Positions 1 through 7,308 of a stretch of 35,236 nucleotides of DNA are shown one piece after another. Source of the stretch: Planctomycetia bacterium (GTDB taxonomy: Bacteria; Planctomycetota; Planctomycetia; Gemmatales; Gemmataceae); the NCBI GenBank assembly GCA_005772955.1, contig SXID01000175.1:1-35236 (forward strand), given 5' to 3'. The position numbers and the translations under genes are program-made. Position 1 is the first letter of the stretch; every line of letters starts with the position of its first letter. Below the pieces are notes generated by a model that had not been told where the DNA came from, did not search any database, and saw nothing but the letters and a program-made list of their open reading frames with translations.

Positions 1-139
1 GAAGGCTCAACGCCAGGAGGGTTCCTTCGGAACAATGAAGCTCTCACCCATCGCCAAAAAGTTACAGAAACTCATCGACGGGGAAGACGCGAACTCGGCC
101 GAACGCGGCTGAGTTACAAGTCCACAGCGCAAGCCCCTC
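1..139. repeat. Left copy of 139-bp terminal inverted repeat (probable end of an IS-like element)
   Basis: Bases 1-139 are the exact reverse complement of 35098-35236. The two copies diverge abruptly at base 140, 27 bases after the stop codon of the partial reading frame they contain. A sharp boundary at the same short distance past a stop codon is what the end of an insertion element looks like; a diverged gene family would fade gradually. The 27-base tail (113-139) would then hold the terminal inverted repeat of the element. That is inference, because the other end of the element lies outside the window. A short hairpin, GTTCC-TTC-GGAAC, sits at 21-33. Confidence 0.85.
2..112 (+). CDS. Partial CDS, C-terminal 36 residues of a multicopy gene
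   Basis: This is an open frame entering from the left edge and ending at TGA 110-112. It encodes 36 residues, including KLSPIAKKLQKLID and ending DANSAERG. An ATG at 35 is in frame, but the frame is open upstream, so I read this as a truncated 3' end rather than a 25-residue gene. I do not recognise the family. Its exact duplication at the other end of the window, together with the flanking tail, suggests a transposase or another protein carried by a repeated element; no catalytic motif is visible in the part present. Confidence 0.5.
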   Translation, partial: KAQRQEGSFGTMKLSPIAKKLQKLIDGEDANSAERG

Positions 140-239
140 CAATTTCGCTCCCGATTGCCAAGAATCAGCAGTCGAGTGAGGTGGCGAGGTGGGTTTGAGC
201 CCCTTCGGCTACACTGCACGCGGGTAGGTTTGAGGTCTT

Positions 240-269
240 CCCCTCACCGCGGTTTTGCGGGGCGAGGGG
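240..269. repeat. REP-like hairpin (CCCCTC...GAGGGG)
   Basis: This imperfect hairpin has CCCCTCACCGC pairing with GCGGGGCGAGGGG around a short loop. The same CCCCTC/GAGGGG signature recurs near 5779, 19961 and 34105. It lies in the 226-base gap between the left terminal repeat and the first complete gene. Otherwise that gap shows only a small palindrome at 298-312 and a hairpin GTCCGT-TGCACT-ACGGAC at 329-346 around the stop codon of the next gene. Confidence 0.5.
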
Positions 270-338
270 GCCAACGACTCACTCACGACCGCATGCAGTA
301 TCAAACCGATACACGACTTCAATCCTCGGTCCGTTGCA

Positions 339-1979
339 CTACGGACGGACCGCATCTGGCGGCACGATGCCGTTGATCTTCGCCCGCGGTTTGGTGAGAT
401 CCACCAGGATCGGCTCGCGGGTGACGATCTCCTTCACGTTGCCGGCGGCGTCGCGGGCCGAGGCCTTCAGGTACACGCGAGCCGGAACGCCCGCAGGTAC
501 GCGCCAGCCGTATTGCCCGGTGTTCGCCAGACGGCGCGCGATCGGGGTGTTCACTGCTGTGGCCAGCACCACGGGGTCGGTGCCCGTCGTCGCGACCGGC
601 TTCCACGGACCAGCGGCCGAATCGCTCCATTCCAGTGTAATCGGGTCGTCACCGAAGTTGCGGTCGGCGGCCTTCCACTGAATGATGAGCGTGTCCAGTG
701 CGTTAGGGTCCGAAATGGGCGCGTACAGGTCGATCTGCGGCGGGGTCACATCGAGCACCACGCGCATGTCCGGGGCGTCTCCGGTGCCGGGTTCTCGCTC
801 ACTCAACCCGGCCCCGCTCACGGGCACCAACCGGAACCCGTAGTTGCCTTCGAGTTGCTCGTTTTCCTTCGCGTCGAGCGCGACGCGGACCGCGCCGCCC
901 TTGCCGTCGTGCTGGCTCCATTTCCGCCACGATCGGCCGTCGTCGCGCGTCACCCATAAATCGACGCGACTGATACCGGACGGGCCGCGTTGCTCAAGGT
1001 CGAAGCCGAGGTCGAAACGCGGGTAGTTGATCGCCTGCGCGCGGGTCAATTCGACTGCGGGCGGAGCGCCACTCCACGCGCCAGCGTGAGTCGCAGGTCG
1101 TGCGGGCGGGGCTTTTGGGTCCAGCGTTTCGAGCGGTTTCGGGCCGTTCGTCAGCGGCGGGTAGTTGGGAAGTAACGTCCCGGTGTTTTCATTGGGAATC
1201 GGTTGGTACGGCTTGATCGGCGGCGGTGGCGCCACAATTGACCCCGGTCCGATCGGGATCGGACCGGGACCGACTGGACCGATGTCCGGCGGCAGTGGCC
1301 CTTGCCCGTCTGGCACAGCAGGAACGGGGTAAGTGATCGCCGGTGGATCCTTCAAACTGGTGGTGGCATTCCCGGATGGGAGGTCGCGTGTGATCTCAGT
1401 TTTGTTCCCCGCGACATCGATCGCGGTGATCTTCACGGTCACGCCGTCGCTGATCCCGCTCGGGAACTTCACGCCGGTTCGCGACGTGGCCGGGAGCGTG
1501 ACCTCCTGCCAGAATGCACTCGGGTTGCCCGACGCGCGGAAGTGAACCTTCGTCTCCGCGTCGTTCGGGAACTTGTCATCGATGGCCCACTCGACCACGA
1601 TCTCGTCGCCGGTCCGCTTTGCATTGGTCACGCGGACCTGAGGCGCGGTGGTGTCAATTACCATCTTCAGGTCGGGCGGGTCGCGGGTCAGGTCGGACGG
1701 GTCTCTGTTGCCCTTCAAGTCCTCGATCTGCATCTTGAACCAGTACACGCCGTCGTCCTTCGCAACGTACACGAAGGCGTCTTTATCGGGGGAGACGGAC
1801 CCTTCCTGGTACCACGTGTTCTCGCCGTTGCGGGCCACGTACAGGACTACTTGCCGGATGGTGTTCCGGTCCTTCTTGTACTCAATGGGCAGTTTGATGG
1901 TGCGTGAGTTCATCGGGTAGTAATCGGGGCCGAGCGGCTGGCCCATTGTTAGCCCGATAAGGGCGGCGGCGAACGTCAT
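339..1979 (-). CDS. Secreted protein with duplicated Ig/fibronectin-like modules
   Basis: This 546-residue protein starts at ATG 1979 behind GGGGA. The N-terminus is hydrophobic (MTFAAALIGLTMG) and could be a weak signal peptide lacking the usual basic residues. The body appears as two similar halves. Residues about 25-200 and about 320-540 each hold a segment with a VxLYVxRxG or VDLWVTRDDG strand, then a segment opening DTTAPQVRV or DVTPPQIDL and containing a conserved W. These look like beta-sandwich (Ig/Fn3-like) modules. A Pro/Gly-rich linker at about 215-300 joins them. I infer an extracellular or cell-surface structural or binding role. No catalytic motif is seen. It is transcribed towards the left end and stands alone, facing away from larB. 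Confidence 0.75.
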   Translation of the reverse strand: MTFAAALIGLTMGQPLGPDYYPMNSRTIKLPIEYKKDRNTIRQVVLYVARNGENTWYQEGSVSPDKDAFVYVAKDDGVYWFKMQIEDLKGNRDPSDLTRDPPDLKMVIDTTAPQVRVTNAKRTGDEIVVEWAIDDKFPNDAETKVHFRASGNPSAFWQEVTLPATSRTGVKFPSGISDGVTVKITAIDVAGNKTEITRDLPSGNATTSLKDPPAITYPVPAVPDGQGPLPPDIGPVGPGPIPIGPGSIVAPPPPIKPYQPIPNENTGTLLPNYPPLTNGPKPLETLDPKAPPARPATHAGAWSGAPPAVELTRAQAINYPRFDLGFDLEQRGPSGISRVDLWVTRDDGRSWRKWSQHDGKGGAVRVALDAKENEQLEGNYGFRLVPVSGAGLSEREPGTGDAPDMRVVLDVTPPQIDLYAPISDPNALDTLIIQWKAADRNFGDDPITLEWSDSAAGPWKPVATTGTDPVVLATAVNTPIARRLANTGQYGWRVPAGVPARVYLKASARDAAGNVKEIVTREPILVDLTKPRAKINGIVPPDAVRP

Positions 1980-2103
1980 TACTCATCCCCAACGTGCGGA
2001 ACGGAGTGCCTCGCGGAGCGCGGGCTGTATCGGGTGTATCGGCTCTGCGGGCGCGAGAATTCAGTATTTCTCGCGAGTCACCGGAATTTGTTCAAGTTGC
2101 ACT

Positions 2104-2139
2104 TGCCGCTCGCGTCTCCGCGAGCGGCACCCTCGCAAA
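2104..2139. repeat. REP-like hairpin with ACCCTCGCAA tail
   Basis: A perfect 10-bp stem, TGCCGCTCGC (2104-2113) with GCGAGCGGCA (2120-2129), closes a 6-base loop. The tail ACCCTCGCAA that follows nearly matches ACCTTCGCAA after the hairpin at 3738-3756, so both belong to one small family. It lies in the 170-base gap between the divergent Ig-like gene and larB, just upstream of the larB start. Confidence 0.7.
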
Positions 2140-2149
2140 GCGAGATCCA

Positions 2150-2923
2150 ATGACCTCAGACGAACTACGACAACTCCTGGAAGGTGTGCGGACCGGCGCA
2201 ATCGACGTGAGCGATGCCGCGGCACGGCTGGGTCAGGCGTCGGTCGCGGAACTGAGCTTCGCCACGCTGGACCTCGACCGCAAGCAGCGGTGCGGGTTTC
2301 CGGAAGTGGTGTTCGCGGAGGGCAAGACGGCGGAATGGGTGGAAGGCGCGGTCCGGCGGCTCTCGGAAGCCGGGCAAGATTGCTTCGTGACGCGAATCAG
2401 CGCCGAGCAAGCGGCACACCTCGCGACTCACTTCCCGCATGCGGAGCAGGACCCGCTCGCGCGCACGTTCTGGCTGCCGCTCCTGGGCGAACGACCTGTG
2501 CCAACCGGCAAGGTGTACGTCGTGACTGCGGGCACGAGCGACCTGCCCGTTGCACAGGAGGCTCTCGTGACGGCGCGCGTCATGGGCGTGGATGTGGAAC
2601 TAATCGTTGATGTTGGTGTGGCCGGATTGCACCGCATCTTGCGGCAGCGTGAGCGACTCGCATCGGCGGACGTGGTGATCGTGGTCGCGGGGATGGACGG
2701 CGCGCTGCCGAGTGTTGTGGGAGGGTTGGTTGATTGTCCCGTGATCGCGTGCCCTACGAGCATCGGCTACGGGGCCGCGTTCGGCGGGGTCGCGGCGTTG
2801 CTCACGATGCTCAACAGTTGCTCGGCCGGTGTGTGCGTGGTGAACATCGACGCGGGCTTCAAGGCGGGTTACGTCGCGGCCCGGTTCGTGAAGCGTCGAC
2901 AAACGAAGAATGCCCAGGAATGA
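2150..2923 (+). CDS. larB: LarB, nickel-pincer cofactor biosynthesis (AIR-carboxylase fold)
   Basis: The product is 257 residues from ATG 2150, where family similarity begins; the frame stays open upstream to 1994. LarB carboxylates and hydrolyses nicotinic acid adenine dinucleotide in the first step of the lactate-racemase nickel-pincer cofactor. The N-terminal part has the LarB-type segment around DLDRKQRCGFPEVVFAEGK. The C-terminal half is a PurE/AIR-carboxylase-like domain with VTAGTSDLPVAQEA, VVAGMDGALPSVVGGL and PTSIGYGAAFGGVAAL. The length fits the family. No larC, larE or larA lies in the window. A hairpin, GCCCAGG-AATGAC-CCTGGGC (2912-2931), overlaps the stop codon. Confidence 0.92.
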   Translation: MTSDELRQLLEGVRTGAIDVSDAAARLGQASVAELSFATLDLDRKQRCGFPEVVFAEGKTAEWVEGAVRRLSEAGQDCFVTRISAEQAAHLATHFPHAEQDPLARTFWLPLLGERPVPTGKVYVVTAGTSDLPVAQEALVTARVMGVDVELIVDVGVAGLHRILRQRERLASADVVIVVAGMDGALPSVVGGLVDCPVIACPTSIGYGAAFGGVAALLTMLNSCSAGVCVVNIDAGFKAGYVAARFVKRRQTKNAQE

Positions 2924-2931
2924 CCCTGGGC
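2912..2931. terminator. Hairpin over the larB stop codon, convergent junction
   Basis: GCCCAGG (2912-2918) and CCTGGGC (2925-2931) enclose the larB stop codon. Only 24 bases separate larB from the convergent lipoprotein gene, so this hairpin could end transcription from either side. No T-tract follows. Confidence 0.45.
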
Positions 2932-2947
2932 GAGACGTTGGTTCGAC

Positions 2948-3574
2948 TCACTTGCTCCCGAAGAGCATCGTGCCGTTACCGAACCCGACCGCGGGCTGTG
3001 CGCTAGGCGGGATTGGGGCGAAGTTATTCGTCGGCGGTTGCACCGTGAACCCGCTCCCGGACGCGGTCGGGGAACCCGGCGGTGGCGGCGGCAGTGGGTC
3101 GAGGTGCGCAGGGTACGCGGGCGCGCTCGCCAGGCCGTAGTTAGGCGCGACTGGGTTGGTGTTCATCCCGTTCCAGCGCGGGTCCACGCCGACCGGTTGC
3201 ACGTTCACGCCGATCGGCTGCGCTTGTACGCCGGGCTGCCCTCCCGCACCCGGTTGCACCCAACTGCTGGGATTGTAGTTCGGGTTGGAGCCGGGCTGGG
3301 GCGTCCCGCCGCCAGGGCGCGCCGCGCCAACGCCACCAGCAGGTTGGATGACGCCTCCGGCGCCGAACTGGTTGTTCGGCTGCCCGTTCTTGGTGATCGG
3401 CAGCCCGTTCGGCCCGATCGTGGGTGTGCCGTGCAGCCCCTGTGTCGGCTGTCTGGTGAGTTTGTCTCTCTTGTCCTTGTCGGAGTTCAGGCACCCGACG
3501 AGGCCGGTGCAGAGCAGCACCCCCAACCCGGTCGTCGCGACTCGCACCCACCGTCCGCGCGTTCCTTGCGCCAT
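2948..3574 (-). CDS. Low-complexity Pro/Gly/Asn/Gln-rich lipoprotein
   Basis: I chose ATG 3574 (208 residues) because GGGGAG lies about 8 bases upstream; a GTG at 3589 is also in frame. The N-terminus is basic, then hydrophobic, ending in the lipobox LVGC with the lipidated Cys at residue 28. The mature part is disordered-looking, with many PG, NPN, QPG and PPPPPG runs and no recognisable domain. I expect a membrane-anchored, surface or periplasmic protein of unknown role. It is convergent with larB. Confidence 0.75.
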   Translation of the reverse strand: MAQGTRGRWVRVATTGLGVLLCTGLVGCLNSDKDKRDKLTRQPTQGLHGTPTIGPNGLPITKNGQPNNQFGAGGVIQPAGGVGAARPGGGTPQPGSNPNYNPSSWVQPGAGGQPGVQAQPIGVNVQPVGVDPRWNGMNTNPVAPNYGLASAPAYPAHLDPLPPPPPGSPTASGSGFTVQPPTNNFAPIPPSAQPAVGFGNGTMLFGSK

Positions 3575-3730
3575 GTTTCCGCTCCCCACCGTGAAGACAA
3601 CCGGAGCCGGTCCGTACCTTGCGACATCCGTGTCGTTAGGCGGAAGGACTCATTTTCCTTCGAGCGGGGGAAATAGCGGGCTGTGGGAGGGAAATCAAGC
3701 CGACCTGCGGTGCGCGTTCGTCGCAGTCCA

Positions 3731-3823
3731 AGGTAGGTCACTCGCTCCGCGAGTGACACCTTCGCAACGGGCGGAACGCACCACGACCACCATCGCGCAA
3801 CTCGCGGAGCGAGTTGCCTACCT
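3731..3823. repeat. REPIN-like element: two REP hairpins in inverted orientation
   Basis: The 93-bp element is bounded by AGGTAGG and CCTACCT. Each end carries a hairpin: TCACTCGC-TCC-GCGAGTGA (3738-3756) and CAACTCGC-GGA-GCGAGTTG (3798-3816). Read as terminal inverted repeats, the outer 26 bases match at 22 positions. The differences are compensatory within each hairpin, so pairing is preserved. Its right end is 8 bases from the stop codon of the next lipoprotein gene. It occupies most of the 257-base gap between the two leftward lipoprotein genes; the rest shows nothing I recognise. Confidence 0.8.
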
Positions 3824-3831
3824 TGAGTTAC

Positions 3832-4104
3832 CTAGCGCCCGCCGGGTGCTGGGGCGCCGATTGGGGCAGGACCGCCGAGAACCGGGCCGCCGCGCCGGGC
3901 GGCGCCGTCCGGGTCTTCCTGGCTTGCCAGCTCACGCGGCAGCGGGAACGCCGGGTCCGGTGCGAAGTACTGTGGGAAGTGGTCCAGATACCGCCCGCTG
4001 GGCAGCGTCATGCCGCCCATCACCGTTTGGCACCCGCTCGAACACGTCAGGGTCAGCACGAGCAAGGCCGCGACGCTCGCCAGCCACCGCCGATTGGTTC
4101 GCAT
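3832..4104 (-). CDS. Small lipoprotein, planctomycete-type
   Basis: The product is 90 residues from ATG 4104, with GAGG six bases upstream. A longer open frame to 4911 runs antisense through the next gene and is rejected. The N-terminus is basic (MRTNRRW), then hydrophobic, with a plausible lipobox ending SSGC at Cys25. The mature part contains GRYLDHFPQYFAPDPAFPLP, a pattern I associate with short secreted planctomycete proteins, and ends in a Gly/Pro-rich tail. Function is unknown. It has the same orientation and export route as the lipoprotein gene at 2948-3574, separated from it by a REPIN-like element. Confidence 0.7.
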   Translation of the reverse strand: MRTNRRWLASVAALLVLTLTCSSGCQTVMGGMTLPSGRYLDHFPQYFAPDPAFPLPRELASQEDPDGAARRGGPVLGGPAPIGAPAPGGR

Positions 4105-4255
4105 CTGGATCCTCGCTCGCTGTACATTACGGACAGTTAACCGCGCCCCTGACGGGGCATCCGGTGTTGCCGCTTGTATCGGTCGGATGGGTGGCGAGGC
4201 TTCAGCGAAATTTCGCGGTGGCGCGAACCGGTTTCCGCACGCGAGGGATACGTCG

Positions 4256-4284
4256 TTGACCCGCTTGGGGTTCCGCCCTAGCAT
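4256..4284 (+). promoter_or_regulatory. Candidate sigma-70-type promoter
   Basis: TTGACC (4256-4261) and TAGCAT (4279-4284) are separated by exactly 17 bases. They lie about 45 bases upstream of the rightward gene starting at 4330, in the divergent gap. The match to TTGACA/TATAAT is good for such GC-rich DNA. Confidence 0.5.
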
Positions 4285-4329
4285 GGCACCCTGTCCCCTC
4301 TCGCCCAGACACGATGGATCAACCGACGG

Positions 4330-5070
4330 ATGACCGGCACACGGAACCGTAGCCGCCCGCTCCCGCTCGAACTGCGGTGGGACGCCCGACGCCCGCTCCC
4401 AACCCGCTGGGTGATTCCGGACGGCGCGCGTCAGCGCATGCCGGACCCCATACCCGAGACCGCACTCGATTTCACCGATCGGATGCGAATACTCTGCGAA
4501 GACGTGGCCGCCCGGTGCGAGGCGCTGTGCCACGTTCACATGCCGCGTGTGTTGGTCACCTTCACCCCGAGCCGCAACCGCAGCCGGTATGGGCTGCAGG
4601 CCCGCGTCACGCCGTTGCGGTTCCGCGACGGTGCACTTACCCGGCGCCACGGCCCGACTGACTACCAGGTGCAGCGGTTCTTCGTGGACGGCCATGAGAT
4701 GATGTACCTGCTGACGTTCTGCCTGCCGCGGTTCCTCGACCAGCCGTTCCGCGAGCAGCTCATCACGGTTTTTCACGAACTGTACCACGTCGGTCCCACG
4801 TTCGACGGCGACCTGCGGCGCCACCCTGGGCGCTACACGGTACACTCGCACTCGAAGGACCGATACGATTCGCGGATGGCGGAGCTGGTGGACGACTACC
4901 TCGCGGACCACCCAGCTCCAGAGCTGTTCGAGTTCCTACGAGCCGGTTACCGCGAACTGTGGGTCGCGCACGGTGGCATCACCGGTGTGGTGGTGCCGCG
5001 TCCGAAGTTGTTGCCGGTGGGAGTTGCGTCGCGCCAGGTCGCGGCGCGGACCCGAGAAGACGAGGGGTAG
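4330..5070 (+). CDS. Putative zinc metallopeptidase-like protein (HELYH)
   Basis: This 246-residue protein has no signal peptide, so it is probably cytoplasmic. The clearest motif is VFHELYHVGPTFDGDLRRH at about residues 151-169, a HExxH zinc-binding helix followed by a short Gly/Asp-rich turn. This resembles the putative metallopeptidase family found in phages and bacteria (PhageMetallopep type). A further His-rich stretch (YTVHSHSKDRYD) and an acidic helix follow. The first 40 residues are Arg/Pro-rich. It is the first gene of a rightward run behind a candidate promoter at 4256-4284. The catalytic role is inferred only from HExxH. Confidence 0.65.
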   Translation: MTGTRNRSRPLPLELRWDARRPLPTRWVIPDGARQRMPDPIPETALDFTDRMRILCEDVAARCEALCHVHMPRVLVTFTPSRNRSRYGLQARVTPLRFRDGALTRRHGPTDYQVQRFFVDGHEMMYLLTFCLPRFLDQPFREQLITVFHELYHVGPTFDGDLRRHPGRYTVHSHSKDRYDSRMAELVDDYLADHPAPELFEFLRAGYRELWVAHGGITGVVVPRPKLLPVGVASRQVAARTREDEG

Positions 5071-5138
5071 CGCGGCCAGGGCGCGAGCGCGAGACCGACG
5101 GAGCGGCGCGAAGAGCGTGGTCACGGGCGCTTCTCTGC

Positions 5139-5144
5139 TACAAT
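5139..5144 (+). promoter_or_regulatory. -10 element TACAAT placed for a leaderless transcript
   Basis: TACAAT ends six bases before the ATG at 5151 and no Shine-Dalgarno sequence lies between. Transcription starting about 7 bases past the -10 would begin at or next to the start codon, giving a leaderless mRNA. I see no convincing -35 box. Confidence 0.4.
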
Positions 5145-5150
5145 TCCATC

Positions 5151-5702
5151 ATGCCAACGAACACTAATCTCCCCGCTGACATGCCGTTTGAAGCCGCCGC
5201 GTTTGCCGCGCGTGCGCACCAGCACCAGAAACGCAAGGACAACCAAACACCGTACGTGAGTCACGTGTTCCGCGTGTGCCTCGTCGTGCGGCACACGTTC
5301 GGTTTCGACGACCCCAAGATGCTCGCGGCGGCGCTCCTTCACGATACCATCGAAGACACCGCGACCGACCGCGACGACATCATCGAGCGGTTCGGCGAAG
5401 ACGTGGCGACCTGGGTCGCGGCGCTGACCAAGGACATGCGACTGCCGCACGACGCGCGCGAGGATGCGTACGCGAAGGGACTCGCCGTGGCAGACTGGCA
5501 GGTGAAGGCACTCAAACTCGCGGACCTCTACGACAACCTCGGCGACTCGAAGCACCTCTCGCCTGGCGGGCGCAAGAAGACTGTGGGCAAAACGAAATTC
5601 TACCTCGACGCGATCCGCCAGGGGTTGCCGGAACACGTGAAGCCCGCGATTGCGCTCGTGGAGCGGCGCCTCGCGGACCTCGAAGCCGGTCTAACGTCGT
5701 GA
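5151..5702 (+). CDS. HD-domain hydrolase of the SpoT/MESH1 type
   Basis: The product is 183 residues from ATG 5151; upstream in-frame codons are low-complexity and unlike the family. It matches the hydrolase domain of RelA/SpoT and the stand-alone MESH1 enzymes, which remove the 3'-pyrophosphate of (p)ppGpp using Mn2+. Visible motifs are R21 in FAARAH, H38 in PYVSH, H64-D65 and E68-D69 in LLHDTIEDT, and D125 plus N129 in LKLADLYDNL. No synthetase, TGS or ACT domain is present, so it is a small alarmone-hydrolase-like protein. Activity on another nucleotide (for example NADPH, as reported for MESH1) is equally possible. It stands alone apart from its position in the rightward run. Confidence 0.8.
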   Translation: MPTNTNLPADMPFEAAAFAARAHQHQKRKDNQTPYVSHVFRVCLVVRHTFGFDDPKMLAAALLHDTIEDTATDRDDIIERFGEDVATWVAALTKDMRLPHDAREDAYAKGLAVADWQVKALKLADLYDNLGDSKHLSPGGRKKTVGKTKFYLDAIRQGLPEHVKPAIALVERRLADLEAGLTS

Positions 5703-5778
5703 TATTCTCGCCCGTGTGCGGGATTGCTTCTTTGGTGAAGTGCGGCGAACCGGAATAATGGCGGTGTGACGTTTTTGC

Positions 5779-5909
5779 CCCTCTCCCTTTGCGGGAGAGG
5801 GTCGCCGCGCTTCGCAGCGGGGCGAGGGGTTCTTTTTCCGCCGCGCCAGAGCCCCTCACCCGTCTCGCAACGCCTCGCCTCCTCTCCCCGCAAAGCCAGG
5901 GCGAGGGTA
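5779..5909. repeat. Imperfect REP pair (CCCTCTCCC...GGGAGAGGG family)
   Basis: It starts with a perfect 9-bp hairpin, CCCTCTCCC-TTTGC-GGGAGAGGG (5779-5801). It ends near 5909 with a degenerate inverted version containing CTCTCCCCGCAAAG and GGGCGAGGGT. A copy of the first hairpin type occurs at 34105-34130. It fills most of the 225-base gap before the next start codon, so it would be part of that gene's leader if transcription begins upstream. Confidence 0.65.
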
Positions 5910-5927
5910 AGACCCGGAGAATCAACC

Positions 5928-7139
5928 ATGTTCCTTCGCTGTTTGATCCCTACCGTGCTGGCGGTGGTCGTTGGCCTTTCGTTCACGCCCGATGCGAGCG
6001 CGTGCCCCGGTTGCGGCCCGCCCTCCGGTCAGACGCTCACGAATGAAGTGGCGCAGGCCGACTTCATCCTCTACGGCACGCTTGCCAACGCGCGCCCGGA
6101 CCCTAAAGATCCCGGTTCCACGAAGGGCACGACCGACATGGTCATCGACGCCATCGTGAAGGAACACGCGATGGTGAAGGGGAAGAAACTCTTCACCATC
6201 CCGCGGTTCGTGCCGCCGGACCCCAAGCCATACAAGTACATGGTGTTCTTCAATGTCGTCAACGGCGACGTGGACCCGTACCGCGGCGTGGTTGTCGGCA
6301 CCGACAGCAAGCTGCCGGAGTACGTGAAGGGCGCGTTGGAGGTGAAGCAGAAGGACGCGGCCACGCGACTCCGCTACTTCTTCGACTACCTCGAATCCAA
6401 CGAGATCGAGATCAGCGGCGACGCGTACAACGAGTTCGCGGTCGCGGAGTACAAGGAGGTGTCGGAACTGGCCCCGAAGTTGCCGGCCGACACGCTGATG
6501 AAGTGGCTGAAAGACCCGAACACGCGGGCCTCGCGCTTCGGGCTGTACGGACTGCTCATCGGTCACTCCGGGAAACCGGAGTACGCGAAGGAACTGCGCA
6601 AACTGATGGATGCCCCCGAGAGCAAGTTCAGCAGCGGACTGGATGGGATGCTGATGGGCTACGTCCTACTCGACAAGAAGGCCGGGTTCGAGTACCTGCT
6701 GAAGCTCGTTGCGGACCCAGAGAAAGAGTTCCTCGTCAAGCACGCCGGCTTGAAGGTGCTGCGCTTCTTTTGGGAGTATCGCACCGACGTACTGACCAAG
6801 CAGCAGGTGCTTAACGGCATGTCGCGGTTGCTGACGCACGCGGACCTCGCGGACATGCCCATCGACGACTTGCGGAAGTGGAAGGCATGGGAGATGACCG
6901 GCATCGTGCTGCAGTATGCGGACAAGGAGTCGCACAACACGCTGCCGATCAACAACCGGTCGATCCTGAAGTTCGCACTTGCGGCGAGTTGGGCCGACCC
7001 GAAGAATGCCGCGGCCGCCGCGCACGTCGCGAAGATCCGTAAGGAGAACCCGGAGCGGGTGAAACTTGTCGAGGAACTGCTACAGGACGAAATGAAAGTG
7101 GCCCCGAAGCCGCCGGAACCGCCGAAGGCGCCCCGGTGA
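5928..7139 (+). CDS. Secreted CxxC/helical-repeat protein, first of a tandem pair
   Basis: The product is 403 residues from ATG 5928, with GGAG nine bases upstream. A signal peptide ends near DASA, followed directly by CPGCGPPSGQTL, a CxxC at the mature N-terminus. Residues about 30-130 form a beta-rich segment (YGTLANARPDPKDPG, then ITIPRF-like strands). The rest is helical and HEAT-like, with RFGLYGLLIGHSG and MLMGYVLLDKKAGFEYLLKL. The C-terminus is Lys/Pro-rich. It is paralogous to the next gene: same order of modules and matching segments such as TRLRYFFDYL versus ARLAYFFGHL. I associate this family with Gemmata-type planctomycetes; function is unknown. The Cys pair could bind metal or form a disulphide. 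Confidence 0.75.
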   Translation: MFLRCLIPTVLAVVVGLSFTPDASACPGCGPPSGQTLTNEVAQADFILYGTLANARPDPKDPGSTKGTTDMVIDAIVKEHAMVKGKKLFTIPRFVPPDPKPYKYMVFFNVVNGDVDPYRGVVVGTDSKLPEYVKGALEVKQKDAATRLRYFFDYLESNEIEISGDAYNEFAVAEYKEVSELAPKLPADTLMKWLKDPNTRASRFGLYGLLIGHSGKPEYAKELRKLMDAPESKFSSGLDGMLMGYVLLDKKAGFEYLLKLVADPEKEFLVKHAGLKVLRFFWEYRTDVLTKQQVLNGMSRLLTHADLADMPIDDLRKWKAWEMTGIVLQYADKESHNTLPINNRSILKFALAASWADPKNAAAAAHVAKIRKENPERVKLVEELLQDEMKVAPKPPEPPKAPR

Positions 7140-7205
7140 GGCCCCGGCCTATCTTGGGCGAGAAATGGCAGTTGGCCATAACGCAGCACCAAGCCAAGTG
7201 AGGTT

Positions 7206-7249
7206 GTCTTTGGCGAGCGGGGGGCGTAAGTCCCCCGCTCGCCAAAGAC
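7206..7249. repeat. Perfect 18-bp hairpin between the tandem paralogues
   Basis: GTCTTTGGCGAGCGGGGG (7206-7223) pairs perfectly with 7232-7249 around an 8-base loop. No T-tract follows, so I read it as a REP-type palindrome rather than a standard terminator, although it could shield the 3' end of the upstream transcript. It is unrelated in sequence to the other palindromes here. Confidence 0.75.
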
Positions 7250-7308
7250 CACTTCCCTTTCCCCACGCGGTCGGTGTATCACGTCGGCGTCACGCTCAGG
7301 GGATACAC

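Noticed and set aside
155-235. tRNA-like segment (GGGTTTGAGCCCC resembling a T-arm)
   Set aside because: Only three or four pairs form in the would-be T stem, and I could find no matching acceptor, D or anticodon arms.
339-1907. Long rightward open frames over the Ig-like gene
   Set aside because: They are high-GC antisense shadows with Arg/Gly/Pro-rich translations and no motif; the leftward gene has clear domains.
4105-4911. Long N-terminal extension of the small lipoprotein
   Set aside because: It runs antisense across the metallopeptidase-like gene, while ATG 4104 has a proper ribosome site and lipoprotein signal.
7206-7249. Standard rho-independent terminator
   Set aside because: The stem is strong but no T-tract follows on either strand, so it is listed as a palindromic repeat.
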